In this document: one piece after another, positions 1 through 8,055 of the stretch
How positions within the stretch are numbered: the stretch's first letter is position 1
Layout: each line of letters opens with the position of its first letter
Assembly: GCA_016778085.1 (NCBI GenBank)
Contig: JADHQF010000002.1
Coordinates: forward strand, 1-37,860
Source: Luminiphilus sp.
GTDB lineage: Bacteria; Pseudomonadota; Gammaproteobacteria; Pseudomonadales; Halieaceae
Length of the DNA: 37,860 nucleotides
Direction of reading: 5' to 3'
The notes under the pieces: generated by a model
What the model saw: the letters and a program-made list of their open reading frames with translations, nothing else
What the model was told of the DNA's origin: nothing
Database searches by the model: none
Translations under genes and position numbers: made by a program

Positions 1-361
1 TCTCGCGCTTGGTTTGTTTGGACCCCGAGTGCCGGAGGTAAGCGGCTTCGGCCGGTGAGATGTAGGCGTCATCAATAGCGTTGCGCAGCAGGATGAGATC
101 CTGTGTCGTCTGATTGTCTACTTTTATCCAAACAGGCTGCACACGAGCGGCATACAGATCTGTGCCAAATAGCTGTTTGGTTTCTGTCTGTGAGGGCACT
201 GATACGGTCACAGTTGCCCCTGCAGAACTGCTTGTTTGTCTTGCTGATATGAACTCGATCTGATCAGCGGGAATGGGTTGCTGCCAAGACGGGGTGCAGC
301 TCACCAAGAGGCCGAATGCCAGCAATGCCCCAACAACTCGGACAATTACCCTGAGCGGCAA
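1..361 (-). CDS. Putative lipoprotein, 3' end outside the window
   Basis: This reading frame is missing from the ORF track because it runs off the window edge and probably starts at TTG. It reads MPLRVIVRVVGALLAFGLLVSC followed by about 95 polar residues. This is a lipoprotein signal with lipobox LVSC, so the product is probably a lipid-anchored envelope protein. A ribosome site GGTGGAG lies 5 bases before the TTG. An in-frame ATG at 394 is an alternative start but has no good ribosome site and would put 11 polar residues before the signal. The mature part includes DLYAARVQPVWIKVDNQT, and I do not recognise the family. The C-terminus is cut by the window end, so total length and function are unknown. 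Confidence 0.6.
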   Translation of the reverse strand, partial: MPLRVIVRVVGALLAFGLLVSCTPSWQQPIPADQIEFISARQTSSSAGATVTVSVPSQTETKQLFGTDLYAARVQPVWIKVDNQTTQDLILLRNAIDDAYISPAEAAYLRHSGSKQTKRE

Positions 362-634
362 AAAAACTCCACCTGACGTTGGCCACCTAGACATCGTTCG
401 ATGTTACTGCATTCTGCGCCGAGAGTTGAGGTCTTCCACATCTGAGTACTAATCTGCTTCACTTCATCATTCGCGCACTGCAAATGATCGCTTAGCCCTC
501 GGCCTATACCGACTGCTTTATGTGATCCGCCCGCGCTGATTTTTTCGGTGTGTTTGGGTATGGTGGCGAGTGGGAGCACAAGACGGGGCAGGGAGAGCTG
601 CTCAATTCACACGGCATAAAAGAGCAAGGGAAAG

Positions 635-1063
635 ATGATGAAAAAATGGTTTTTAGTTTGTTTGATGTTTGTCACACCGCTAGCGTTGGCCGATGGTCAC
701 GGTGATCTGGGGCTTGAGAAGCGACAGCCAGATGCGCCCATGAATGTGACCTCGGTGGTACTAGGAGAGGAAGTCACTTCGGTGAGTGCCGAAGGCGATA
801 TGGAGGGGTATGGCAAGGTGTATGTCACCTATCACCTCAGCTACAACGCGGCTCGCACGGGCGGCACCGTTGATGGCCAAGGTCGCGGTTTTACACCCGA
901 CGGCTATGCGTCGGGTCGTTTCCAGGGCTTCTGGGAGCTGGTTGACGGTGTTGTTGTGATGCGCAACGTGGTGAGCATCACCGATAACACCATGAATCTC
1001 GATGTCATCAAGTTCAACCCGCTCACGAGAGAGTTGGTGGTGCAGGCCTATATTTTGAAGTAA
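635..1063 (+). CDS. Small secreted protein of unknown function
   Basis: The 142-residue product starts with a Sec signal peptide (MMKKWFLVCLMFVTPLALA, cleavage probably at ALA-DG). The mature part, about 120 residues, is rich in valine, glycine and threonine with alternating hydrophobic residues, as in a small beta-barrel or lipocalin-like fold. I do not recognise the family. The start is ATGATG behind AAGGGAAAG, so either Met could be used. The gene is monocistronic: the preceding gene is divergent and a strong hairpin terminator begins 16 bases after its stop. It is likely a periplasmic protein. Confidence 0.75.
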   Translation: MMKKWFLVCLMFVTPLALADGHGDLGLEKRQPDAPMNVTSVVLGEEVTSVSAEGDMEGYGKVYVTYHLSYNAARTGGTVDGQGRGFTPDGYASGRFQGFWELVDGVVVMRNVVSITDNTMNLDVIKFNPLTRELVVQAYILK

Positions 1064-1079
1064 GCCCAGGGCTGCGCAT

Positions 1080-1107
1080 AAAAAACCCCGCAGTTGCGGG
1101 GTTTTTT
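1080..1107. terminator. Bidirectional rho-independent terminator
   Basis: A perfect 6-bp stem CCCCGC/GCGGGG with loop AGTT is flanked by A6 on the left and T6 on the right, so it gives a hairpin plus U-tract in both directions. It separates the convergent genes at 635-1063 (+) and 1155-2612 (-) and probably ends both transcripts, including the long minus-strand catabolic operon. Confidence 0.92.
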
Positions 1108-1154
1108 ATGGCTTGTTATCTCATCGGTACCGCGAGGCGCGGACATTGTGATGA

Positions 1155-2612
1155 TCAGCTTTTGATCTGCGCCTTGATGGTCTTATCGCTGGTCTTGCCA
1201 TAAGGCGGCAGCATGCCACCCAGCTTGGCCACATTGAACTTCAGCGTCTGGCTGTAGATCGACTTCGCGTGGCTGAAGGTTTTGAAGCCTTCGATGCCAT
1301 GGTAGGAGCCCATACCAGACGGGCCGACGCCGCCGAAGGGCATGTCTTCCTGTGCGATGTGGAAGATCACATCGTTGATGCACACACCGCCTGAGGTGGT
1401 GCGATGCAAGAACGCCTCCTCTTCACCTTTGTCCGTGCCAAAGTAGTAGGCAGCCAGCGGCCGCGGATTGGCGTTGATGTAGTCGATGGTCTCATCGAAG
1501 TTTTTGTATGTGCGGATCGGCAGCAGCGGCCCAAAAATTTCCTCTTCCATACAGAGCGCGTCACGCTCAGGCGATACGATCAGCGTGGGCGGAATCTTGC
1601 CGGTTCCGTTACTGAAGTCCTCATTCGCGGGGTTTAGCGGGATGATGCGGCAACCGCGTTGCTCGGCATCCTCAAGGTAGCCGCTCAGGCGCTTGTGGTG
1701 ACGTTCGTTGATCACCGAAGTGTACTGCTCATTGTCGCGCAGGCTTGCATACATCTCGTTGACAGCTTTGGTCGCAAGGCTAATCACTTCCTCCAGCTGC
1801 TCCTCGGGCACCAGCAGGTAGTCAGGTGCGAGGCAGATCTGGCCGGCGTTGAGCGTCTTGCCCAGCATCACGCGCTGCATTGCCTGCTCGAGATCCGCTG
1901 AGCGGGAAATTACCACCGGCGACTTGCCGCCGAGTTCTAGTGTCACCGGCACAAGATTACGTGCAGCGGCGGTAAGTATATGGCGGGCGATGTTGGTCGC
2001 GCCTGTGAAGATCATGTGGTCAAAGGGCAGGGCTGAGAACGCCTGACCGACTTCGGGGCCGCCAGAGAAGGTGGTGACCTCAGTGGGGTCAAAGGCCTCG
2101 GCGACGATTTCCTCGATTACCTTGGAAGTCTCCGGAGTGAATTCGGAGGGCTTGATCATGGCCCGGTTGCCCGCAGCGAGGATGCCAGCCAGCGGCTGGA
2201 AAACCATCGCCACCGGGAAGTTCCAAGGTGCGACGATACCGACCACGCCCTTGGGCTGATATTGAATATGTGAGCGGCCGCCGAGCAGCCCCAACGGGAA
2301 GGTAGAGGGGCGCTTTTCGTCCTTCATCCACTTCTTGAGGTGCTTGCGGCAGTGCTTCATGGAGCCGATAGAGGCGGCCACATCGGTCATCAGATTGACC
2401 TGGTCGGGTCGGCACACGAAGTCCTTGTTGATGGCCTCGCTAATGCGATCCGCGTGGCGGACCAGCACGTCGATCGCGCGATTCAGGCGGTCGATGCGAG
2501 TCTCTGCAGAGACAAAGCCTTCCTGCAGGTAGCTTTCGCGCTGCGCCTGTAGCGCATCCTGCATTTTGATTTCAACGTCGGGGCTGACTGCGACTTGCTG
2601 CGGGGCATTCAT
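1155..2612 (-). CDS. Aldehyde dehydrogenase, coniferyl-aldehyde-dehydrogenase-like
   Basis: NAD(P)+-dependent oxidation of an aldehyde to a carboxylic acid in the cytoplasm. The 485-residue protein is full length for the short, class-3-like branch that includes coniferyl aldehyde dehydrogenase. The oxyanion Asn is in APWNFP (about residue 131), the general-base Glu in LELGGKSP (about 226), the nucleophile Cys in NAGQICLAPDY (about 260), and the EEIFGPLLPI signature follows. The gene is last in the minus-strand operon, but the 143-base gap before it holds a possible promoter of its own (-10 TATACT, complement of 2645-2650). The terminator at 1080-1107 follows. The substrate is not readable; context suggests an aldehyde made by the upstream oxygenase, amine oxidase or aldolase steps. 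The family call is firm; the coniferyl label is only nearest resemblance. Confidence 0.9.
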   Translation of the reverse strand: MNAPQQVAVSPDVEIKMQDALQAQRESYLQEGFVSAETRIDRLNRAIDVLVRHADRISEAINKDFVCRPDQVNLMTDVAASIGSMKHCRKHLKKWMKDEKRPSTFPLGLLGGRSHIQYQPKGVVGIVAPWNFPVAMVFQPLAGILAAGNRAMIKPSEFTPETSKVIEEIVAEAFDPTEVTTFSGGPEVGQAFSALPFDHMIFTGATNIARHILTAAARNLVPVTLELGGKSPVVISRSADLEQAMQRVMLGKTLNAGQICLAPDYLLVPEEQLEEVISLATKAVNEMYASLRDNEQYTSVINERHHKRLSGYLEDAEQRGCRIIPLNPANEDFSNGTGKIPPTLIVSPERDALCMEEEIFGPLLPIRTYKNFDETIDYINANPRPLAAYYFGTDKGEEEAFLHRTTSGGVCINDVIFHIAQEDMPFGGVGPSGMGSYHGIEGFKTFSHAKSIYSQTLKFNVAKLGGMLPPYGKTSDKTIKAQIKS

Positions 2613-2755
2613 TGCGCTTCTCTTTGTTGAAGGACGGGACCCGCAGTATACACATTTGCACGCGAAAATTGGCCCGACGAGGGGGCATTGCTTAAGTCAA
2701 TATTCGCCGAAGAAAGTCGCTTTAACTAATTGAACTTAATAGACTTATAGGGCAA

Positions 2756-4171
2756 TTAACGAGGGTCGAGCTGGTCGCACAGCCAGCCCACGGCTTTGGC
2801 CGGCACTCCCCCGCGGTATCGGTCCAGAAGCCATTCCTCGGCGCCAAACGCCATCATTGTGGCGCTGAGACCGAGTCTGGGAATCGGTTCGGGCTCCCAG
2901 CGTTTCAGTTCTTCTATTGACCGTCGAGTCACCCACGGCATGAGGGTTCGATCGGTGTCCTGACCCGTGAGCAGTTCAGCCAGCGTTTGGCCGAACAGAA
3001 AGCTGGCGCCAACGCCTTCACCGACGTAGCCACCCGCGGTGGCGATACCGGAGTAATCGTCGTGGATGACATGCGGGTGCCAGCCGCGGGGCACGCCCAC
3101 GCTGCCGCCCCAGTTGTGGGTAAAGCGCACGCCGGCAAGCTGAGGAAAAAGACTGAGGGCGATCTTCTCTCGCCGGAGCCCGGTGGCCGGTGAGTCTCCA
3201 AGCCCGTGTTGTGGCACGCCCCCGGGCTGATAGTGGCCCCGCGCACCGATCACCAATCGATTGTCGGCTGTCCGCTGCAGGTAAGTGGCCGCACGGGTGC
3301 AGTCCGCGAAGGCCTCGTTGTTGGCAAAGCCCAGGTCTGACCATTGAGCGTCACTTAAGGGTTCGGTGGCGACCATGCCGGTCTGCACCGGAATCAGTCG
3401 CCGGTGCAGCGGGTTACCGGCCTCGGAATAGCCCTCGGTGGCGATCACAATCTGCCCAGCCTGAATGCTACCGCAGTCGCAACGAATTACGCCCGGTTGA
3501 ATCACGTGAGCGCGGGTATGTTCAAACACCCGCACGCCAAGCGACTTGACCACCCGGCCCAGCCCTGTCACCAGTTTGGCTGGCTGAATACGGGCCACGT
3601 GCGGGGTGAATACCGCGCCACCCGGGTTCGCAACGTGAATGCGATCGCTGAGCTCGGTCGCGGTGAGCCAGCGGTAGTCGTCTTCTCCAAAACCCAGGCC
3701 CCTAAAACTAGCGAGCATTTTTTGTGCTCGCGCGACCTGTGCGTCATGCCGTGCTGCGGCCATCACGCATCCACCGTGGTGAAAATCGCAGTCGATGCCC
3801 TCTCTAGCAAAGATCTCGCCTGCGCGTGAGACCAGTTGTGTCAGTTGCTGCCGCGTCTCTATGGGCAGTGTTCCGCTGTCGTCAGTAAATGCATCGCAGC
3901 CTTCTAGCGCCCCCATTAACCAGCCACCGTTGCGTCCGGAGGCGCCGTGCCCGATGTGCTTGGCTTCGACCAGCGCAATGTCGAGGTCGGGTTGCATCTG
4001 CTTCAAAAAATAGGCGGTCCAGAGCCCCGTGTAGCCTCCGCCCATGATCGCGATGTCAGCGGTGGTGTCCGTCTCAAGGGGGGGCGCGACTGCGGTACGC
4101 TCGAGGCCATCCCACCACAATGAGAGGCTGGCCACGGGTTGAGCGTCTGGATGGGGGTTCGCGGCTTCCAT
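2756..4171 (-). CDS. FAD-dependent oxidoreductase, DAO/OrdL (PuuB-like) family
   Basis: The 471-residue flavoprotein has the N-terminal dinucleotide-binding motif DIAIMGGGYTGLWTA (about 39-53), the acidic ribose ligand in LVEA (about 69) and the FAD-contact segment GASGRNGGWLMG. It closes with a second glycine-rich strand, GIATAGGYVGEGVGASFLFG. This is the D-amino-acid-oxidase fold used by gamma-glutamylputrescine oxidase-like enzymes, which oxidise C-N bonds and release aldehyde, amine and H2O2. It lies 42 bases after the Rieske oxygenase gene and before the aldehyde dehydrogenase, consistent with amine to aldehyde to acid. The true substrate is not known; other DAO-family reactions (sarcosine- or glycine-oxidase-like) remain possible. 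Confidence 0.85.
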   Translation of the reverse strand: MEAANPHPDAQPVASLSLWWDGLERTAVAPPLETDTTADIAIMGGGYTGLWTAYFLKQMQPDLDIALVEAKHIGHGASGRNGGWLMGALEGCDAFTDDSGTLPIETRQQLTQLVSRAGEIFAREGIDCDFHHGGCVMAAARHDAQVARAQKMLASFRGLGFGEDDYRWLTATELSDRIHVANPGGAVFTPHVARIQPAKLVTGLGRVVKSLGVRVFEHTRAHVIQPGVIRCDCGSIQAGQIVIATEGYSEAGNPLHRRLIPVQTGMVATEPLSDAQWSDLGFANNEAFADCTRAATYLQRTADNRLVIGARGHYQPGGVPQHGLGDSPATGLRREKIALSLFPQLAGVRFTHNWGGSVGVPRGWHPHVIHDDYSGIATAGGYVGEGVGASFLFGQTLAELLTGQDTDRTLMPWVTRRSIEELKRWEPEPIPRLGLSATMMAFGAEEWLLDRYRGGVPAKAVGWLCDQLDPR

Positions 4172-4213
4172 TACCGCAAGTTCGGTTGCGAGAGCCGGCA
4201 GATGCTTCTCAGC

Positions 4214-5566
4214 TCAGGCATTCAATCGGCGTTCCAATTCGACATGGAAATGCCGCAGCCGTTGTTCCTGTTCACCCCAGAGTTGTCCTTTGAAGGCCTT
4301 GCTGCGCATGCCTTCTTGCACTGACGGCAGGAACGCGGCGTCCTGACTCAATACCAAACCCAGTCCGGGGTCCTCGTCGATCAGAAAATTCTCGGTCTCG
4401 GGCCGTACGCTGCCGGTGACATCTGTACCCTCTGGCAACCCCATCCAAGCGGGCGGACAGTAGTCGGGGTCTTCCACCGGGAACATGAGTGTCATGGTGT
4501 CGTACCAAAACCGCTCGGGGTCGGTGTCATGGGGAATGAAGCGCATCAAAAAGATGGCCTCGGGGTGGCAGCCAATTTGCACGTTGGGAAAGATGCCCGT
4601 CGCCCAGCTGTCCGAGAGTTGGCCGTCAGAAAATCGCTCGTAGCCCAAGCCCAGACGATCAGAGCGCTCCCGTTTGGCTTGTTGAATCGCTGCGCGCACA
4701 TCGGCGGCCGTGCCGGTAAAACCCCCGGGATCCACGCCGGCTTCCTGCAACATCCACTGCAGACCCTCGTTGACCGTGGTCTGGTCCGCCTGCCGCGGGC
4801 TGGGTTGTCCCAGCGGCACAATCATGCGGCTGGCGCCGTTGGGGTAGCAGTCGTATTGCACATTCAGATCGCCCATCACGCCGCGCGTTTCCGGATGGAT
4901 GGCGTGTAGGTGATAGCTTTCGTAAAACGCTTCGACGCCGACTTTCCAGTTCGAGCCCCACTCGCTTCGCACATGGCGCACCACCCGCATCTGGTCGATC
5001 TGGTAGTTCTCTAGGTAGCCCTCTGGGAGACCAATAGACTCCTGAAGCGGGGGTGGATTGTCGGCCATGCTGACGAAGATCAGCCCCGCGCACTCTTCGC
5101 AGGCTACTGGTGTGAGTCCGGGGCGGTGACAGATCACGGGGTCCTGAAAGGTTTCCTCATCGGTGATGGTGCGCAGTTCCCCGTTGTTGCGAAAACTCCA
5201 ACTGTGGAAAGGGCAGACAAAGACTTTCTTGTTGCCACGCTCCTCGGTGAGTAGCCGAGCACCGCGGTGTGGACACACGTTGTAAAAGGCTTTTACGCCT
5301 TCCTCGGTTTGGGTGACGATGATCGATTCACTGCGGACCCGGAATAAAAAATAGTCGCCCGGCGCCTGCAGGTCAGTGCTGACCCCGGCAATCAGCCAGC
5401 TCCCGGTCCAGACCTTATCCCACTCGCGTTGCATGTGCTCCGCGCTGAAATAGCCGTCTTTGCCGTAAATCTCGGCGCCATTATCGATGCTGGGTTGCTT
5501 GGCCTCGAGACTTTCAGCAGGGGCATTGGGATTAATGACGGCCACGGGAATGATCTTGCTGTTCAT
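4214..5566 (-). CDS. Rieske non-heme iron oxygenase, alpha subunit
   Basis: 450 residues from the ATG at 5566, which has GGAGAG in front; the longer track start (5659) would overlap the upstream gene. The Rieske 2Fe-2S motif is CPHRGARLL...CPFHSW (Cys98, His100, Cys118, His121). The mononuclear iron site is ESYHLHAIH (Glu216, His219, His224), matching the (D/E)xxHxxxxH pattern. The residue bridging the two metal centres is Glu rather than the usual Asp of arene dioxygenases. Electron-transfer partners (reductase, ferredoxin) are not in the window. No clear beta subunit is adjacent, although the operon's first gene has the same NTF2 fold as beta subunits. Expected role: hydroxylation or demethylation of an aromatic, alicyclic or quaternary-amine compound. 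The family is certain; the substrate is unknown. Confidence 0.92.
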   Translation of the reverse strand: MNSKIIPVAVINPNAPAESLEAKQPSIDNGAEIYGKDGYFSAEHMQREWDKVWTGSWLIAGVSTDLQAPGDYFLFRVRSESIIVTQTEEGVKAFYNVCPHRGARLLTEERGNKKVFVCPFHSWSFRNNGELRTITDEETFQDPVICHRPGLTPVACEECAGLIFVSMADNPPPLQESIGLPEGYLENYQIDQMRVVRHVRSEWGSNWKVGVEAFYESYHLHAIHPETRGVMGDLNVQYDCYPNGASRMIVPLGQPSPRQADQTTVNEGLQWMLQEAGVDPGGFTGTAADVRAAIQQAKRERSDRLGLGYERFSDGQLSDSWATGIFPNVQIGCHPEAIFLMRFIPHDTDPERFWYDTMTLMFPVEDPDYCPPAWMGLPEGTDVTGSVRPETENFLIDEDPGLGLVLSQDAAFLPSVQEGMRSKAFKGQLWGEQEQRLRHFHVELERRLNA

Positions 5567-5586
5567 GGTTCTCTCTCCGTTAGTGC

Positions 5587-6009
5587 CTAGGGTCCAGCAT
5601 CCCCGCCATCCAGTGCGGGGTGTAAACGAAATACCGGCAGTGTGATGTCTTCTGACCACGCTGCAAAGTCCACCTTGACCGACAGCCCGACCGCTAAGGC
5701 GTCGGGGTCAGCGTCGATGATCTGGCTCATCATCCGCGGACCTTCGGCGAGGTCGATCAGGGCGATCACATAAGGCGCTTCAAAATCGGCAGAAACAGCC
5801 CGGCGGACCACCGTGTAACTGGCGATGGTGCCAGCGCCGCTGGCGTCTTCCCACGCCAGCTGATCACTCTGGCAGGCATCGCAGTGGGTGCGCGGATAAA
5901 ACACAACATGACCACAGTGCTGGCAGCGCTGTAGCACCAGTTTGCCCGCTGCACAGGCATCATAAAAAGGTTGCTCGGTCGGCGTGGGGCGCGGTACAGG
6001 CTTAGCCAC
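5587..6009 (-). CDS. DUF35 zinc-ribbon/OB-fold acyl-CoA-binding protein
   Basis: I place the start at GTG 6009, giving 140 residues (MAKPVPRPTPTEQ...). GGAGG lies just upstream and the start is two bases after the stop of the thiolase-like gene, as expected for coupled translation; the track ATG at 6075 would overlap that gene by 64 bases. Four cysteines (C29xxC32...C43xxC46) form a rubredoxin-like zinc ribbon, followed by an OB-fold (GTIASYTVVRRAV, PYVIALIDLAEGPRMMSQI). DUF35 proteins bind thiolase-fold partners and are required for activity of Ltp2-type aldolases. Its place directly after such a gene supports a heteromeric complex. Confidence 0.9.
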   Translation of the reverse strand: MAKPVPRPTPTEQPFYDACAAGKLVLQRCQHCGHVVFYPRTHCDACQSDQLAWEDASGAGTIASYTVVRRAVSADFEAPYVIALIDLAEGPRMMSQIIDADPDALAVGLSVKVDFAAWSEDITLPVFRLHPALDGGDAGP

Positions 6010-6011
6010 GG

Positions 6012-7184
6012 TCAGTCCTCCGCGCCCAGAATGATAGTGGCGTGGCTCGACATAATGCCCCCTTGTGCATGGCACAGTGCCGTGCGCATGTTAGGCAGTT
6101 GCCGTTCACCGGCGTTACCGCGCATCTGGATCATCGCCTCGGTGAGGCCGAACATCGCACCGGGGTTGCCGGGATGACAATAAGACAACATGCCCCCGTG
6201 GGTATTCATGGGTTTGCTGCCGCCGGGTTTACTGATGCCGCTGGCCAGCCAGGCGCCGCCTTCACCCTTGTCACAAAAGCCGAGATCTTCGATTTGAATG
6301 AGCAGGGCAGGGGTAAAGCAGTCGTAGAGTTGCAAAAGATCGATATCGTCGGGTGTGAGCCCCGCCTCGGTGTAAGCGGCGCGACCCGATTGCGCCGCAG
6401 CCGACGTCGTCAGATTTTTCGCTTGGCTGATGTGTTCGTAGGCGTGCCCTTCACCATAGCCGAGTAGGGTGACGGGCTTATGAGGCCCGTTTTTGGCCCG
6501 GTCTTTACGGGTGATCACGACCGCCGCTCCGCCGTCGGAAACCAGCGAGCAATCCAAGACCTTGAGTGGATCAGCGATCGCACGGGAGTTCATGACGTCC
6601 TCTACGCTGATGGGGTCGCGTTTCTGCGCCTTGGGATGCTGGCTGGCCCAGGCCCGGCAAGACACCGCGGCCTCTGCAAATTGGGCTTCGGTGGTGCCAA
6701 ACTGGTCCATGTGGGCGCGGGCGATCAGTGCGTAGTAAGCGGGCACGGTGGGCCCATAGGGTTGTTCGTAATGGGGGTGTCCGGAGCTCGACTGCACCAC
6801 CATGGCCTGCTCACGGCTCATGAAGCTCCGCAGGCTATCGGCCATAGCGACTACGATCGTATCTGCCATGCCAGCCTGGATGGCGGCCGCGGCCATGTTG
6901 AGCGCCATAAAGGTGGTGCCACCGCCGGTATTCACGGTGACACAGTGTCGTGGCTGCCAGCCGATGTACTCGGCCACCGCCTCGGCGTGATACATGATGG
7001 GTTCGGCAAAGGCGTTACAGGTAATCAGCCCGTCAACCTCTCCGAGCGTCAGACCGGCGTCCTGTATGGCATCTAGGGTGACCTGCACACAGAGCTCACG
7101 GGGACTTTTATCCGGTACGATGCCCACGGCACTCTCGGACATGCCGATCAGCGCGAACTCACCTCCCAGTCCCGAGACACTCAT
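6012..7184 (-). CDS. SCP2/Ltp2-like thiolase-fold protein, probable retro-aldolase
   Basis: 390 residues of the thiolase fold, SCP2/lipid-transfer branch. Markers are DGLITCNAF, LVSDGGAAVVITRKD, LQLYDCFTPAL (about 285-294), NTHGGMLSYCHPGNPG (about 327-342) and CHAQGG (about 371). Where true thiolases carry the nucleophilic Cys (CSxGSTA-type motif), this protein reads VNTGGGTTFMAL, without Cys. Loss of that residue together with an adjacent DUF35 gene is the signature of Ltp2-type aldolases, which cleave a 3-hydroxyacyl-CoA into a ketone or aldehyde and a shorter acyl-CoA; tyrosines such as those in YDCFT serve catalysis there. A hydratase encoded just upstream would supply the 3-hydroxyacyl-CoA. 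Thiolase-type annotation is the alternative. The reaction is inferred from motif and context. Confidence 0.85.
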   Translation of the reverse strand: MSVSGLGGEFALIGMSESAVGIVPDKSPRELCVQVTLDAIQDAGLTLGEVDGLITCNAFAEPIMYHAEAVAEYIGWQPRHCVTVNTGGGTTFMALNMAAAAIQAGMADTIVVAMADSLRSFMSREQAMVVQSSSGHPHYEQPYGPTVPAYYALIARAHMDQFGTTEAQFAEAAVSCRAWASQHPKAQKRDPISVEDVMNSRAIADPLKVLDCSLVSDGGAAVVITRKDRAKNGPHKPVTLLGYGEGHAYEHISQAKNLTTSAAAQSGRAAYTEAGLTPDDIDLLQLYDCFTPALLIQIEDLGFCDKGEGGAWLASGISKPGGSKPMNTHGGMLSYCHPGNPGAMFGLTEAMIQMRGNAGERQLPNMRTALCHAQGGIMSSHATIILGAED

Positions 7185-7189
7185 GACTG

Positions 7190-7603
7190 TCAGCTCGCCA
7201 AGGTTAATGTTGCAGTGATCACGCCGGGCGTGAGCACCTCATCGCGTTCGTTCTTCACAAACACCTCCAGCGTCACCTCGCCAGTCGCCTCGTCATACGC
7301 TGTCACGGTGCCGCCCGACGTCACTGTCTCACCGACGTACGCCGCGATGCGGTTGGAGTACTCAATACCAGTGATCATGCCTGCGTCTCCCAGCCACTCA
7401 TCGACCACTTGATGCAGCCAGTCGCCCATCAGTGGGCCGGCCACGACAAGGCCGGGGTAGCCCTCGACCTCGGTGGCGTAGGGCATATCAAAGTGGATAC
7501 GGTGCCCGTTCCAGAGCGAGGCGTTGTAAAGCATCTGCTGCACCTCGTCGCAGTAGTGCTGACGCTGGGGAATCGCCATGCCGACGGTTGGCGCAGGGCT
7601 CAT
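7190..7603 (-). CDS. MaoC/HTD2-like hotdog hydratase, C-terminal-type subunit
   Basis: 137 residues of single hotdog fold. The segment LWNGHRIHFDMPYA (about 30-43) corresponds to the catalytic GDxNPIHxD region of R-specific enoyl-CoA hydratases in its HTD2/mesaconyl-hydratase variant, where Asn takes the Asp position and His37 is kept. PGLVVAGPLMGDWL follows, as in this family. The start overlaps the stop of the MaoC_N gene by four bases, so the two subunits are probably made in equal amounts and form one enzyme. It should add water across the 2,3 double bond of an acyl-CoA. Whether the Asn-containing site is fully active is not readable. Confidence 0.85.
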   Translation of the reverse strand: MSPAPTVGMAIPQRQHYCDEVQQMLYNASLWNGHRIHFDMPYATEVEGYPGLVVAGPLMGDWLHQVVDEWLGDAGMITGIEYSNRIAAYVGETVTSGGTVTAYDEATGEVTLEVFVKNERDEVLTPGVITATLTLAS

Positions 7604-8055
7604 CGCAGAATCCTCGTGGTTTTTTCGGTAACCACCAGTTCATCGTCATCGCCCCGCACCTCCATCAACACCTCGTAGAAGATGAGCGGTCCGCTGCGGC
7701 CGGCCTTTTCATAAATATTGGTCAAGGTGCGGGTTGCGGTGAGCCAATCGCCGGGTTTAATCGGCTTGTGATAGGTGATGTCAAGGCCGCCTGCCATCGC
7801 TTTCTCCAGCGGGAACTTGGGCAGCAACGAATCTATAGACACGCCATCCGGCGAGAGCTCGCTCAGCGGCACGACGTCCCAGAATAAATGCAGATGAAAG
7901 AGCGGCGGTGCCACGTCACCATCAAGATATTTTGCCTGACGGTTGTTGGTCGCGACCGCGTACTTGCGTATATCCCGCCGCGTTACGATCTCCCGTCGGG
8001 GTTCGCTCTGTTTACCAATGTGCGACAGCACATCTTCCGAGAGCAGTCCGCTCAT
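7600..8055 (-). CDS. MaoC N-terminal-domain (FAS1-like dehydratase) protein
   Basis: 151 residues matching the N-terminal hotdog half of two-domain MaoC hydratases, with DVAPPLFHLHLFWDVVP, the G-L-D-I-T-Y-H strand and PIKPGDWLTATRTLTNIYEKAGRSGPLIF. In one-gene homologues of about 280 residues this half lacks catalytic residues and binds the acyl-CoA tail. Here it is a separate gene overlapping the catalytic partner by four bases (ATGA), and also overlapping the stop of the acyl-CoA synthetase by four. The same split arrangement is known for heteromeric steroid side-chain hydratases of actinobacteria (ChsH1/ChsH2). Confidence 0.87.
   Translation of the reverse strand: MSGLLSEDVLSHIGKQSEPRREIVTRRDIRKYAVATNNRQAKYLDGDVAPPLFHLHLFWDVVPLSELSPDGVSIDSLLPKFPLEKAMAGGLDITYHKPIKPGDWLTATRTLTNIYEKAGRSGPLIFYEVLMEVRGDDDELVVTEKTTRILR

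Noticed and set aside
346-579. Track ORF of 77 residues on the minus strand
   Set aside because: It ends in the leader of the lipoprotein gene, overlaps that gene's start in another frame and has no signal, motif or ribosome site.
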